From Pseudomonadota bacterium (GTDB lineage: Bacteria; Pseudomonadota; Gammaproteobacteria; Steroidobacterales; Steroidobacteraceae), in assembly GCA_021850555.1 (NCBI GenBank), contig JAJZLX010000094.1:1-20671 (forward strand): 20,671 nt of DNA. Direction: 5' to 3'. The notes beneath the pieces are model-generated. The model saw only the letters and a program-made list of their open reading frames with translations. It was not told where the DNA came from and did not search any database. Positions 1-7,662 of the stretch are shown in pieces. Position numbers and translations under genes: made by a program. The stretch's first letter is position 1, and each line of letters begins with the position of its first letter.

Positions 1-93
1 ACCCGCTATGCCAAGCAGATGGCCGTGGACGGGTCCGTCGTCGCGCTGAGCGACTGGCAGCCCCCCGCGGGGTCATACCCGTCTCGACGTTAG
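1..93 (+). CDS. C-terminal end of an unidentified protein (partial)
   Basis: Frame 1 is open from the window edge to a TAG at 91-93 and gives 30 residues ending in PAGSYPSRR. The gene begins outside the window. The visible tail has no motif I recognise. Its position beside exosortase A makes a polysaccharide-biosynthesis gene likely, but that is inference from context only. It runs towards the minus-strand relic at 131-238. Confidence 0.45.
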   Translation, partial: TRYAKQMAVDGSVVALSDWQPPAGSYPSRR

Positions 94-130
94 TGCGCCG
101 CCGTGCGCGAAGCCTTGAGCACAGCGCCTG

Positions 131-238
131 AAACCCGCCCATGAGCCCTCCCATCCCCGGCATCCTCTGCAGGGACGGCTGCATGGATCGCTCACCGAAC
201 AGGTCGTACGTGAAGGAGATGCCGACGCGATCGTCGCC
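131..238 (-). pseudogene. Relic of an XrtA-associated outer-membrane beta-barrel gene (C-terminal fragment)
   Basis: On the minus strand, 36 codons from 238 to 131 read GDDRVGISFTYDLFG, then about 10 unrelated residues, then MPGMGGLMGGF. The C-terminus of the intact barrel protein at 2900-4351 reads NDDVVGLYFTYTLFG, a similar spacer, then VPGMGSFMGGY. The match covers the last beta strand and the Gly/Met tail and is also visible in the DNA. No start codon or body of the gene is present: upstream the frame soon meets stops inside the acyltransferase gene. Where a stop would be expected after the final Phe there is CAG, one base from TAG. I read it as the scar of a duplicated or displaced barrel gene. 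It could instead be the end of a longer gene broken by a frameshift. Confidence 0.6.
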
Positions 239-251
239 GGCCGGACCAGAC

Positions 252-905
252 TCACACACCTGACTCCTTCCGCGGCAACGCTCCACTAAAAACCCTCTGC
301 ATTAGCGCATCCGCATCCATCCGCCGCACCTGCCAGCCGTTCAAAGCGCTTCGCGGAGCCGAGGCCGACCAGATCAGGCTGCGCGCGATCCGTGGCGGGC
401 GCTTCCAAGCGGGACCGCCCGGGCGGCGCAAGATCCCCAGCGGCGCCATCGTCCTGACGTAACCGGTCACCTCACTCAACGGCCGATAGCCCATGAGCGG
501 CATGATCCTGAGCGTATCGCTGCTGCCGCCGACGCAGAGCAGGAAATCCGCCAGCCCGGCCAGGTGCCTCATCACACGGATTCCAGCGCCGACGGCCTCG
601 CGGCGCGCGGCCCAATCGATCGGATGCATCAGGCCCGCCGTGGCGCCGTCCGAGTGCAGCGTTCCCGGCACCACGGCAACGTGCGCCAGCAGCTCCCGGC
701 CGTCCGTGAGGACGAACGAGCGAGGTTTCGGCCAGTCGGTCCGCTCGCGCCAATATTTCCAGTGCAAATGTTCGGGTGCGACGTGTGGCTGCAGTCCCGC
801 GCCGCGCATCAGCGCGATGATCGCCGGCGCATCCTGTGGCACCGAGGGCCTCACCCAGTGATCGCTCTGCGCGCGGTGAGCGGAGTCAAGTTGCGTCAAT
901 GACAC
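252..905 (-). CDS. GNAT-like N-acyltransferase
   Basis: The protein is about 217 residues and resembles GNAT-type acyltransferases found in exopolysaccharide clusters. The core reads HLHWKYW, then a strand containing ELLAHVAVVPG, then MHPIDWAARREAVGAGIRVM, where the acyl-CoA-binding loop and helix would lie, and then a late strand with FLLCVGGSSDTLRIMPLMGY. The longest open frame begins with TTG at 983, but that would overlap the xrtA promoter candidate. I prefer the GTG at 905, which has GGGGA ten bases upstream; another GTG lies further in. The likely role is acylation of a sugar or sugar nucleotide of the polysaccharide in the cytoplasm, but the substrate is unknown. It is transcribed away from xrtA, and its stop abuts the barrel-gene relic. 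Family assignment is by pattern only. Confidence 0.65.
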   Translation of the reverse strand: MSLTQLDSAHRAQSDHWVRPSVPQDAPAIIALMRGAGLQPHVAPEHLHWKYWRERTDWPKPRSFVLTDGRELLAHVAVVPGTLHSDGATAGLMHPIDWAARREAVGAGIRVMRHLAGLADFLLCVGGSSDTLRIMPLMGYRPLSEVTGYVRTMAPLGILRRPGGPAWKRPPRIARSLIWSASAPRSALNGWQVRRMDADALMQRVFSGALPRKESGV

Positions 906-975
906 TGGAACGTATTCCCCGTGCGCACCGCACAATTTCACCCATTGCCCGCGCCTTGGCCGCTGGACGCCGCTA

Positions 976-990
976 TGGTACAAAATATGC
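976..990 (+). promoter_or_regulatory. Candidate sigma-54 promoter of xrtA
   Basis: The sequence TGGTAC-AAAAT-ATGC matches the -24/-12 consensus TGGCAC-N5-TTGC at the required GG and GC with correct spacing and has two mismatches. It lies about 64 bases before the xrtA start. A TGACA element is at 900-904. Moderate evidence only, since nothing rules out a sigma-70 promoter. Confidence 0.4.
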
Positions 991-1053
991 CTCTGCGACG
1001 TTGCATCACAATGGCGTCGGATCTGAATCTGTCACGCTGAGGGACTCGCCGCG

Positions 1054-2856
1054 ATGTCCGATGCCACCACGTCAAGGAACGCCGGCCCGCCCGCGGCCTC
1101 TCGGTCGATTATGCAACGCCTCGTCAGCGCGGCGCAGGCGCACTCGACGCGCCGCCTCGCCGTGGTGTTCGGCTTATGGGCAGCGTGCGCGGCGGTGTAT
1201 TGGCCGACCTCCCGGGCGCTGAATGCGCTGTGGACCAGCCCCGCGCAGGAAGAAGCGTACACGCACGGCTACCTGATTCTCCTGATCTGCCTGTGGCTCA
1301 CTGCGCGCGCACGCAAGCCGCTCGCCGCTATGCCGGCCCCAGGCATGACGCCTTGGGCCCTGGGGTTGCTCCTGGCGTTGAGCGGCCTGTGGCTCTGGGC
1401 CTGGCGGGCCGCGATTCAGGAGTTGCACATGATGCTCCTGCCGCTGATCCTCCTGAGCGCCATCGCCGCGGCGCTCGGCTGGCGCGCGGCCCGCGTCCTG
1501 GTGTTCCCGGTCGGCTACTTGTACTTCGCTCTACCCTTCTGGAGCGGCGCCAACTCCATCGTACAGACCCTGAGCTCCAAGGCGATCGGGGCACTGATGT
1601 GGCTTGCCGGTATTTCCGGCTACATGCAGGGCAACCAGATACACCTCGCCGGCGGGACCGTTGAGATCGCCCGGGACTGCAGCGGATTGCATGAATTCAT
1701 CGTCGGCCTGGCGCTCGCCGCGCTGTATTGCAAGCTGGTCGAGCTTCCCCTGGGCGAGCGCATGCGCGCCATCGGATTGATGGGCATCCTGTCCCTCGTG
1801 GTCAACTGGATCCGCATTTTCGTCGTGGTGCTCGCCGCCTACACCACCGACATGCACAGCTCGCTGGTGCGCAATCACTACTGGCTCGGGTGGTGGCTGT
1901 TCGCGATCGTGTTCGCGGGCTATCTGTGGTGGATGGGACGCAAGCCCCTGCCGACCCCGGAGGATCGGCCGGCCCCCGCCGCACCTGCCGCGGCTGCCCC
2001 CCCGAGACGCAGAGCCCCAATGGGGTACCGAGCCCTGACCCTCACCGCCGGGGCGGTCTTCCTCCTCGTCTTCTGGCTGTGGGTCCGCAGCTCGCTCGCG
2101 AACCAGCACTACTGGGTCGGCTGGTCGTTGTCGGTCATCGCCTTGTCCGCGCTGCTCTGGTGGATGTGGCGCCACCGCGTAACGGCGCGCCCTGCACAGC
2201 CCGGCCAGACGGGCCCGCGGCTGGAGGGCGCATCCGGCCCGGTCAGCAGCCTTGCGCCGATCCTCGTGACGTTCGTTGCCACGGCGCTGCTGCCGGTCAC
2301 GGCGTATGCGATGGACTGGTCCCAGTCAGGCGCACAGCCGCCCCTCGCCATTGCGTGGCCGGCCGCGCCTCAGGGCTGGGAAGGACCGACACATGCCTAT
2401 GCCAGCGAGTGGAAGCCGCATTTCGTCCACGCCAGCGCCGAGGCGCTGCGGCAGTACACGAGTGATTCCGGCGAAAGCGTCCAGGTCTTCGAGGTGGCGT
2501 ACCGCCGGCAGACGCAGCGCGGGAAACTTCTCGGCTACTGGAACTCGCTGCTCGGCACGGCGGGCGACATGCGCTCCCTGGGGCAGCGTATCGTCCATTC
2601 CCCAACCGGGCTCTGGCGCGAAACGCATGTCATCGACTCCGCCGGCCTGCGCTCGATCATCTGGTCGCGCTATCGGATCGGCCGGCGCGTGTTCGTCGAT
2701 CCGCGCCTGTCGCAGCTGTGGTATGGGCTCGTCGCGCTGATCGACCCGCCGTTGTCCTCGCTGACCGCGCTGCGCACGGATTGCGAGGCGAACTGCAGGG
2801 CGGCCCGGGCGCGTCTTGCCGCGGCGTCACTTAGGTTGCAGCCGACGCTGCGTTGA
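1054..2856 (+). CDS. xrtA: Exosortase A fused to an EpsI domain
   Basis: This 600-residue polytopic membrane protein is the sorting transpeptidase/protease that recognises PEP-CTERM signals. Residues 1-297 are the exosortase domain, with the conserved triad visible: Cys209 in ARDCSGLH, Arg254 in NWIRIF and His275 in RNHYWLGW. Residues about 400-600 form an EpsI (DUF3485) domain with FEVAYRRQTQRGKLLGYWN and the terminal SIIWSRYRIG region, as in other XrtA-EpsI fusions. Between them lie a Pro/Ala-rich loop (about 299-322) and two extra hydrophobic segments. The second extra segment (about 347-376, NQHYWVGW with His352) closely repeats the His275 helix. The start ATG follows GAGGG at 1039-1043. 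The gene converges on the barrel-protein gene, ending 43 bases from its stop. PEP-CTERM substrates are encoded at 18618 and 19640. Confidence 0.93.
   Translation: MSDATTSRNAGPPAASRSIMQRLVSAAQAHSTRRLAVVFGLWAACAAVYWPTSRALNALWTSPAQEEAYTHGYLILLICLWLTARARKPLAAMPAPGMTPWALGLLLALSGLWLWAWRAAIQELHMMLLPLILLSAIAAALGWRAARVLVFPVGYLYFALPFWSGANSIVQTLSSKAIGALMWLAGISGYMQGNQIHLAGGTVEIARDCSGLHEFIVGLALAALYCKLVELPLGERMRAIGLMGILSLVVNWIRIFVVVLAAYTTDMHSSLVRNHYWLGWWLFAIVFAGYLWWMGRKPLPTPEDRPAPAAPAAAAPPRRRAPMGYRALTLTAGAVFLLVFWLWVRSSLANQHYWVGWSLSVIALSALLWWMWRHRVTARPAQPGQTGPRLEGASGPVSSLAPILVTFVATALLPVTAYAMDWSQSGAQPPLAIAWPAAPQGWEGPTHAYASEWKPHFVHASAEALRQYTSDSGESVQVFEVAYRRQTQRGKLLGYWNSLLGTAGDMRSLGQRIVHSPTGLWRETHVIDSAGLRSIIWSRYRIGRRVFVDPRLSQLWYGLVALIDPPLSSLTALRTDCEANCRAARARLAAASLRLQPTLR
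1858..2178 (+). repeat. Duplicated catalytic-His membrane segment within xrtA
   Basis: Codons 269-297 (1858-1944) and 347-375 (2089-2175) encode related segments: SSL..NHYWLGW...I....LWWMGRK and SSL..QHYWVGW...I....LLWWMWRH. About half of the 29 positions are identical, and the DNA is similar too. A Pro/Ala linker and one further hydrophobic stretch (about 325-345) separate them. The pattern fits an internal partial duplication. Confidence 0.65.
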
Positions 2857-2899
2857 GGAATCCCAGGCCGACCGAGACATCAAATCGATTGGCCGCGGC

Positions 2900-4351
2900 C
2901 TAATAGCCGCCCATGAAGCTCCCCATTCCGGGAACGCCACCGCCCGAGGCACCCGTTCCCTGCGCGCCGAACAGCGTGTACGTGAAATACAGGCCGACGA
3001 CGTCATCGTTATACGAACCGACCAAGTAGCCCGATCGTCCGGGCTGACCGCTCTGGTGAACGCGCTCGGCATAGAACGAGACGGCGAGCCGGAAGAAGCG
3101 CTTCGAAACACTCAGGCCAATCGTTTCCAGACGCGTGCGCGCGTGCAGCTGTGTGTACCGGTCAATCATCCCCTGAGCCTGCAGCTGCACCGAAAGCGTG
3201 GGACGCAGCTGACGGCCGAGAGCCAGTGACACCCCCTCGTCGATATTGTTGCCGATGTTACCGAGGCCGGTCTCTGCGAACATCGTCTCGTCGATCGTGC
3301 CTGTGATCGAGAAATTCGTGCGCGCGCGCTGGAACGACCAACCCAGGCTGCCGGAGCGCTCGTTGTACGGCTGCGCCACGGCGTACGCGGGATTGAGCGC
3401 GCCACCCGTCTGAAGGGAAATCTGCGCCCCGGTCGAGCCCAGCGAGGAGCCATTGGTGGAATAGTGCTGCTCGGCGTTGAGAAACACCCTCGAGAACGGG
3501 GAGATTTTTCGGCTGAGCTTCACCTCGTACAGCGGCGCTCCGCGCTGGGCGCCCGTGCCGAAAACGAGTATGTTGTAGCCGGCGCGCAGCAACACCCGGG
3601 TGCGCACATATCGGGCATGGTAAACGAGCGACGCCTGGCGGATATCGAAATTCGGCGCCGACTGCCCATAGTAGGTCTGCAGCAGCGTCCGCTGAACGTA
3701 CACGGTGCGTGCCCAGCTGCCTTCGACGGCGACGAAGGACGCCCCCGTGAGCGCATGCGACAGCTCCGCACTGCCGGTGAAGCTCTGTGAATCGAACGGG
3801 GAGCGCTGGTAGGAGGTGCGGGAATAGCGGCCGGCCACGGTGAAGCGGGTGGCCGGCCCGAAATGCAGGTTCAGGTTCGGTCCGGTCGAGACGTCGTTGA
3901 TCGTCTGCAGCTCCTGCGGTGTCGGCGCAGCCAGAGGATCGCTCATCACCTCCCCGAAGCTGTCGCTCAGCTGCCACTGCAGCGGATCGGACTGCCGGCC
4001 CCAGAGCGCCGAACCGGAGAACTGCCCGTAGAAGCTGCCCGGGAACGAATGATTCAGGTACTCGACGCGCTCGATGTTGCCGAGCAGCTTGATGCTCAGC
4101 ATGCCCTTGCGGGCATAATCGGTCGCGAAGCCCGCGGTGGCCACCCCATCCGATTTGGGCGTGGTGGCGCTCAGGAACGCATTGTCGGTGTAGCCCAGGC
4201 CCGCAAGGAGGTCGACATAGCCCACATGGCCTTGCGACCCGGTCACACCCGCCGGCGCCTGCGGCAGATCCTGCGCGCGGGCGCTCACCTGGAATGCGAG
4301 CGCCAGCAGGCAGGCACACAGAGAGCGGGCGGAGATCTTCATCTTTTTCAT
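2900..4351 (-). CDS. XrtA/PEP-CTERM system-associated outer-membrane beta-barrel protein
   Basis: The 483-residue protein has a Sec signal peptide (residues 1-26, MKKMKISARS to SARAQ). It then consists of alternating amphipathic strands typical of a large beta barrel, ending in the strand VVGLYFTYTLFG. It fits the PEP-CTERM-associated family often called pepcterm_hypo_1, usually found beside the tyrosine kinase, as here. The presumed role is export or anchoring of the polysaccharide at the outer membrane; no biochemical function is established to my knowledge. A Gly/Met-rich tail of about 24 residues (GTGASGGG to MGGY) follows the last strand, unlike barrels whose last residue is the terminal aromatic. 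It is the last gene of the minus-strand block, 77 bases after the kinase stop. A C-terminal relic of a paralogue is at 131-238. Confidence 0.82.
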   Translation of the reverse strand: MKKMKISARSLCACLLALAFQVSARAQDLPQAPAGVTGSQGHVGYVDLLAGLGYTDNAFLSATTPKSDGVATAGFATDYARKGMLSIKLLGNIERVEYLNHSFPGSFYGQFSGSALWGRQSDPLQWQLSDSFGEVMSDPLAAPTPQELQTINDVSTGPNLNLHFGPATRFTVAGRYSRTSYQRSPFDSQSFTGSAELSHALTGASFVAVEGSWARTVYVQRTLLQTYYGQSAPNFDIRQASLVYHARYVRTRVLLRAGYNILVFGTGAQRGAPLYEVKLSRKISPFSRVFLNAEQHYSTNGSSLGSTGAQISLQTGGALNPAYAVAQPYNERSGSLGWSFQRARTNFSITGTIDETMFAETGLGNIGNNIDEGVSLALGRQLRPTLSVQLQAQGMIDRYTQLHARTRLETIGLSVSKRFFRLAVSFYAERVHQSGQPGRSGYLVGSYNDDVVGLYFTYTLFGAQGTGASGGGVPGMGSFMGGY

Positions 4352-4428
4352 GATGTATCGTTCTTATCGGCCGGACCGCCCTCGGTCGCGGCCCGGGTGG
4401 AGCCCGTCCCGCGATCGCTCGCGGGCGC

Positions 4429-5352
4429 CTATGTCGTACCAGACTCGGCGCGCCCCCCGCGGTCGCCGCCGTAGCTGTAGTTATAATACGATTGGGCGAC
4501 CGCCCGGGTGCTCTGATTGAGCACGAGGGAAACCCCGGGATGGCCTTCCAGCATCTTCAATGCATCGAGCACCACCGGCTGGGGTGTCGTCTCGGCGCGC
4601 ACGACCAAGACGATCTGTCCGGCCACCCGCACCAGCGCCGTCGATTCGGTGGTCTGCAGCAGCGGCGGGGAATCGAACACGACGATGCGGGAGCTGTCAC
4701 GCTGACCGAGAAGCGTCGTCAGCCGCTCCATGCGGTTGCTCGAGAGCAGCTCGGTCGCCTCCTCCGCTCCCACGCCCGCCGGCAGAAAGCTCAGTGTCGC
4801 GACGTCCGTCGGCACGATGAGCGATTCGACATCCACCGTGACGTCCCGCAGCGCATCGAGGAGTCCGGGGGTCTTCGCGAGCCCGAACACCTGGCTCAGT
4901 TGCGGCTTGGCGACATCGGCATCCACCAACAGGACCCTGACGTCCTTCTCCAGCGAGAGACTGAGCGCCAGATTCATCGCCGTGAAGCTCTTGCCCTCAC
5001 CTGACATGGCGCTCGCGATCATGATCAGATAGCCCTTGGGCGCGCGCGGCACGCCGCGCCCAACGGCTTGCGCCATCAGCGGGTGCTTGATCTTGCGGTA
5101 TTGGCGCGAGAGCTGCGCCATATCCTGCTCGGGCGGCAACAGACCGGCCGCGCGCAGGGTGCCGCGCTCGATAACAATCGCCGGACGGCGTGCGGGGGCT
5201 GCGCCCGGCACCGGCGCCGTCACGGTCTGCTGGGCTGTCTGCGCCGGCGCCTGAGCTGCGCCCGCGGCCTGCGAACTTGCCGGGGTGGGCGCCTCGCCGG
5301 GCGCAGCCTGCGACTCCTGCAGCTTGCGGATTGCCTTTTCCACCACGCTCAT
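4429..5352 (-). CDS. XrtA-associated tyrosine autokinase (BY-kinase, CpsD/Wzc C-domain type)
   Basis: This is a 307-residue cytoplasmic P-loop kinase that controls polymer length and export with the chain-length protein. An Ala/Pro/Gln-rich linker (about 16-58) precedes EQDMAQLSRQYRKIKHPLM, the usual adaptor-contact region. Walker A is SAMSGEGKS (114-122), Walker A' is LLVDADVAKP (141-150) and Walker B is IVVFDSPP (223-230). The C-terminal tyrosine cluster SYYNYSY (Tyr289, 290, 292, 294) is the presumed autophosphorylation site. Its start overlaps the stop of the chain-length gene by four bases, so the two are translationally coupled. In this subfamily the kinase is separate from the Wzz-like membrane partner, as here. 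Confidence 0.93.
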   Translation of the reverse strand: MSVVEKAIRKLQESQAAPGEAPTPASSQAAGAAQAPAQTAQQTVTAPVPGAAPARRPAIVIERGTLRAAGLLPPEQDMAQLSRQYRKIKHPLMAQAVGRGVPRAPKGYLIMIASAMSGEGKSFTAMNLALSLSLEKDVRVLLVDADVAKPQLSQVFGLAKTPGLLDALRDVTVDVESLIVPTDVATLSFLPAGVGAEEATELLSSNRMERLTTLLGQRDSSRIVVFDSPPLLQTTESTALVRVAGQIVLVVRAETTPQPVVLDALKMLEGHPGVSLVLNQSTRAVAQSYYNYSYGGDRGGRAESGTT

Positions 5353-6956
5353 GCCCGCAGCTCCCCGAGAATATGCGAAATGTGCCGATGCAGCACCAGG
5401 ACGGCCAGGCCCACGACCACCAAGCTCGCGCTGAAGAGCGCATAGCGCACGGTACCCAGGCGCTGCTCGAGACGGTGCTTGTCGGCCCAGGCCATGCTGA
5501 CCGCCCCAAGCACCGTCAGGCCCGTCACCGCACCGAGCTGGCGCGCGCTGACGAACACCGGCCGCAGCAAGTGCAGCAAGTAGGCCACGCCGCCTCCGGC
5601 GGCGAGCGCCGCGAGCAGCGCGCCGATGATGAGCAGCGGACGATTCGGGGACACCGGTTTGAAGCCCGCCGACGGCGGGTCGATGATCTGAAACTTCACG
5701 AGCCCCGTGGAGGCGGCCTGCTGGCCGAGCCGCGTGCTGTCGAGCCGGGAGAGCAGCACGTCGTACTGCTTCTTGGTGACCTCGTAATTACGGTTCAGCT
5801 GTGCGTATTCGGCCTGCACTTCCGGCGCGGCGCCGAGCTCTTTCTTGAGCTGGACGATCTCCTGGCGCCGGTCGGCAATCTCCTGCTCGATCGAGGCGAT
5901 CTGCACCTGCTGTGCGTTGTACTGCTCCTCGACCCTCTGATAGACGGGATTGGCGGTGAGCCCGAGCGCCGTGGCGGCACCCACGTCGCCGGTCTTGGCG
6001 GCCGCCATTTCGCGCTGCCGGCGGGCCTTGAGCTGCTTGAGCGTCTGCCGCAGCTCGATCACGCCCGGATATTTCTCGGTGTACTTGAGCAGCATCTGAC
6101 TGAGCCGCTGCTCGAGCTGCCCGATCTGCTGCTCGGTGTCGAGGACTTCGGCGCCCGCTGCGCTCACCGGAGCCGCAGGCGTCGTGCTGGTGAACTGCTG
6201 GCCGGACTTCAGCTCCTGCGCGAGCGCGTCGCGCTCACGCCGGGCGACATAGAGATTCTGCTGCAGTTGCCGCAGGGCGCTATCGGCGGCCTGCAGGTGC
6301 GAGAAATAATCGCCTTGCTCGTTCGGCAACAGGCCGAGATTTCGCTTCTTGAAATTCGCGAGCCGCTGCTCGGTGGCAGACAGCACCCGCCCATAGTGCC
6401 CGATCTGCTGCGCCAGAAACTGTTCGGCCTGGTGCGAACCCTCACTGTTGTTCGTCAGCGAGCCCTCGACGAACTCGTTGAGCAGATCGTCCACGACCTG
6501 CACGCTGCGCGCCCGGTCCGGATCGGTGTAAGTAATGGTGTACAGAGTCGGCGCATTGCGGGTCTGCTTCGCGTCGGCGACGACGGAAATGCTCTGCCGC
6601 AGCCCGTCGATCACTCCCATCTGCTGCTGGCCGGTGATCGCGCCGGCCATGAGATTGGTCTCGTTGGCGACCTTGCGCAGCTGTGGAGTACCGAGCAGTT
6701 CGGCGGTCATGCGATCGAGCTGATCCTGGGCGTTGTTATTCAGGCTGATGCCCTTGGTCGCCTGACTGAGCGTCGTGCCCGCATCGACGAAGATCTTGGC
6801 GCTTGCCTGATACTTGTTCGGGATCAGGAAAATGACGGCCCAGAACACGAGCGCCACGGACCATGCCGCAATCAGCGCCGGCCATCTGAAGCGCCACATG
6901 CCACGGAGCTGATCCTCGATGACCGCGACGTCGGAGAAGAGGGAACCGCTTGCCAT
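5349..6956 (-). CDS. XrtA-system polysaccharide chain-length determinant protein (Wzz type)
   Basis: The 535-residue inner-membrane co-polymerase sets polymer length and partners the tyrosine kinase downstream. The N-terminal Wzz domain begins with QLRGMWRFRWPALIAAW; a first membrane helix lies at about 26-45. The long periplasmic region is rich in coiled coil (about 170-410, with ATEQRLANFKKRNLG and many Gln/Glu/Leu heptads). The Pro-rich motif PSAGFKPVSPNRP precedes a second helix (about 427-447), and a third hydrophobic segment is near the C-terminus (about 505-523). Length and layout fit the PEP-CTERM-associated chain-length family. It begins 14 bases after the export gene and overlaps the kinase start by ATGA. 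Confidence 0.92.
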   Translation of the reverse strand: MASGSLFSDVAVIEDQLRGMWRFRWPALIAAWSVALVFWAVIFLIPNKYQASAKIFVDAGTTLSQATKGISLNNNAQDQLDRMTAELLGTPQLRKVANETNLMAGAITGQQQMGVIDGLRQSISVVADAKQTRNAPTLYTITYTDPDRARSVQVVDDLLNEFVEGSLTNNSEGSHQAEQFLAQQIGHYGRVLSATEQRLANFKKRNLGLLPNEQGDYFSHLQAADSALRQLQQNLYVARRERDALAQELKSGQQFTSTTPAAPVSAAGAEVLDTEQQIGQLEQRLSQMLLKYTEKYPGVIELRQTLKQLKARRQREMAAAKTGDVGAATALGLTANPVYQRVEEQYNAQQVQIASIEQEIADRRQEIVQLKKELGAAPEVQAEYAQLNRNYEVTKKQYDVLLSRLDSTRLGQQAASTGLVKFQIIDPPSAGFKPVSPNRPLLIIGALLAALAAGGGVAYLLHLLRPVFVSARQLGAVTGLTVLGAVSMAWADKHRLEQRLGTVRYALFSASLVVVGLAVLVLHRHISHILGELRA

Positions 6957-6970
6957 GCCGTACCCTTTGC

Positions 6971-7606
6971 CTAGAAAATCGACTCGGGGACCACGATCAC
7001 ATCACCGGGCTTCAGCGCCAGGTTCTGCGACAAGTCGCCGTTGTTGATCAGACTGGAGAGCTCGATGTGCACGGTCTGCACCTTGCCATCGACCTTGCGC
7101 TCGATCTTGGCGCTGTTGCCGGCCGCATAGGGCGTCAGCCCGCCGGCCGCCAGCACCGCATCGAGCACCGTCATGCCCTCGAAATACGGCATGGACTCAG
7201 GGTGCATGACCTGGCCGATCACCTGCACCTGACTCAAGACACCGACCGCCCTGCTGACGATGATGGTGACGCGCGGGGAGCGGATGTACTCGCTGAGCGC
7301 CTTGTCCATATCGTGCGCCAGCTGCACCGGCGTCTTGCCGGCCGCGACCATATTGGCAATGAGCGGGGTGGAGATCCGCCCGTCGGGGCGGACCGGAACC
7401 TGCTTCTGAGACAGATCCGGGTTTTGCCAGACGAAGATGTCCAGGACGTCGCCCGGACCAATGCGGTAATTCTGGGCGGTAGCGGCCGAGGAGGACCTGC
7501 CGGAGGCCGCCGGGGCAGCCGCCTGCGCGGCTGCGGCGGTCAGGCCGCTCGCCAGCGCGAGCACCAGGACGAGCACAACCGCAGAGCGGGATATTGATCG
7601 CATCAT
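6971..7606 (-). CDS. Polysaccharide export protein (Wza-like, XrtA-associated)
   Basis: The protein is about 211 residues. After a Sec signal (MMRSISRSAVVLVLVLALAS to AAAQA) it has a Poly_export domain (YRIGPGDVLDIFVWQNPDLS to RSPRVTIIV) and an SLBB domain (QVQVIGQVMHPESMPYFEG to LKPGDVIVVPESIF). It would form the periplasmic and outer-membrane part of the export channel. The open frame extends upstream to a TTG at 7666, but a signal peptide starts cleanly at the ATG at 7606 or the adjacent one at 7603, so I chose 7606. There is no cysteine lipobox after the hydrophobic core, so unlike Wza it does not look lipidated. It is preceded by prsT with a gap of about 56 bases. Confidence 0.9.
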   Translation of the reverse strand: MMRSISRSAVVLVLVLALASGLTAAAAQAAAPAASGRSSSAATAQNYRIGPGDVLDIFVWQNPDLSQKQVPVRPDGRISTPLIANMVAAGKTPVQLAHDMDKALSEYIRSPRVTIIVSRAVGVLSQVQVIGQVMHPESMPYFEGMTVLDAVLAAGGLTPYAAGNSAKIERKVDGKVQTVHIELSSLINNGDLSQNLALKPGDVIVVPESIF

Positions 7607-7662
7607 ATTTTCACAATAACCGAATGGGGACCGGTGATCTGTGGTCATCGTCTCACACCTGC

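Noticed and set aside
73..255. A 60-codon minus-strand frame starting with GTG that overlaps the acyltransferase stop
   Set aside because: The protein is Arg/Ser/Cys-rich without a domain. A different frame of the same bases carries the match to the barrel protein C-terminus.
2891..2900. GGCCGCGGCC palindrome between xrtA and the barrel gene as a terminator
   Set aside because: It is short, has no loop and no T-tract, and is easily produced by chance in this composition.
5190..6974. A 594-codon plus-strand open frame opposite the chain-length and kinase genes
   Set aside because: It is antisense to two proteins with clear Wzz and Walker motifs and has no domain of its own.
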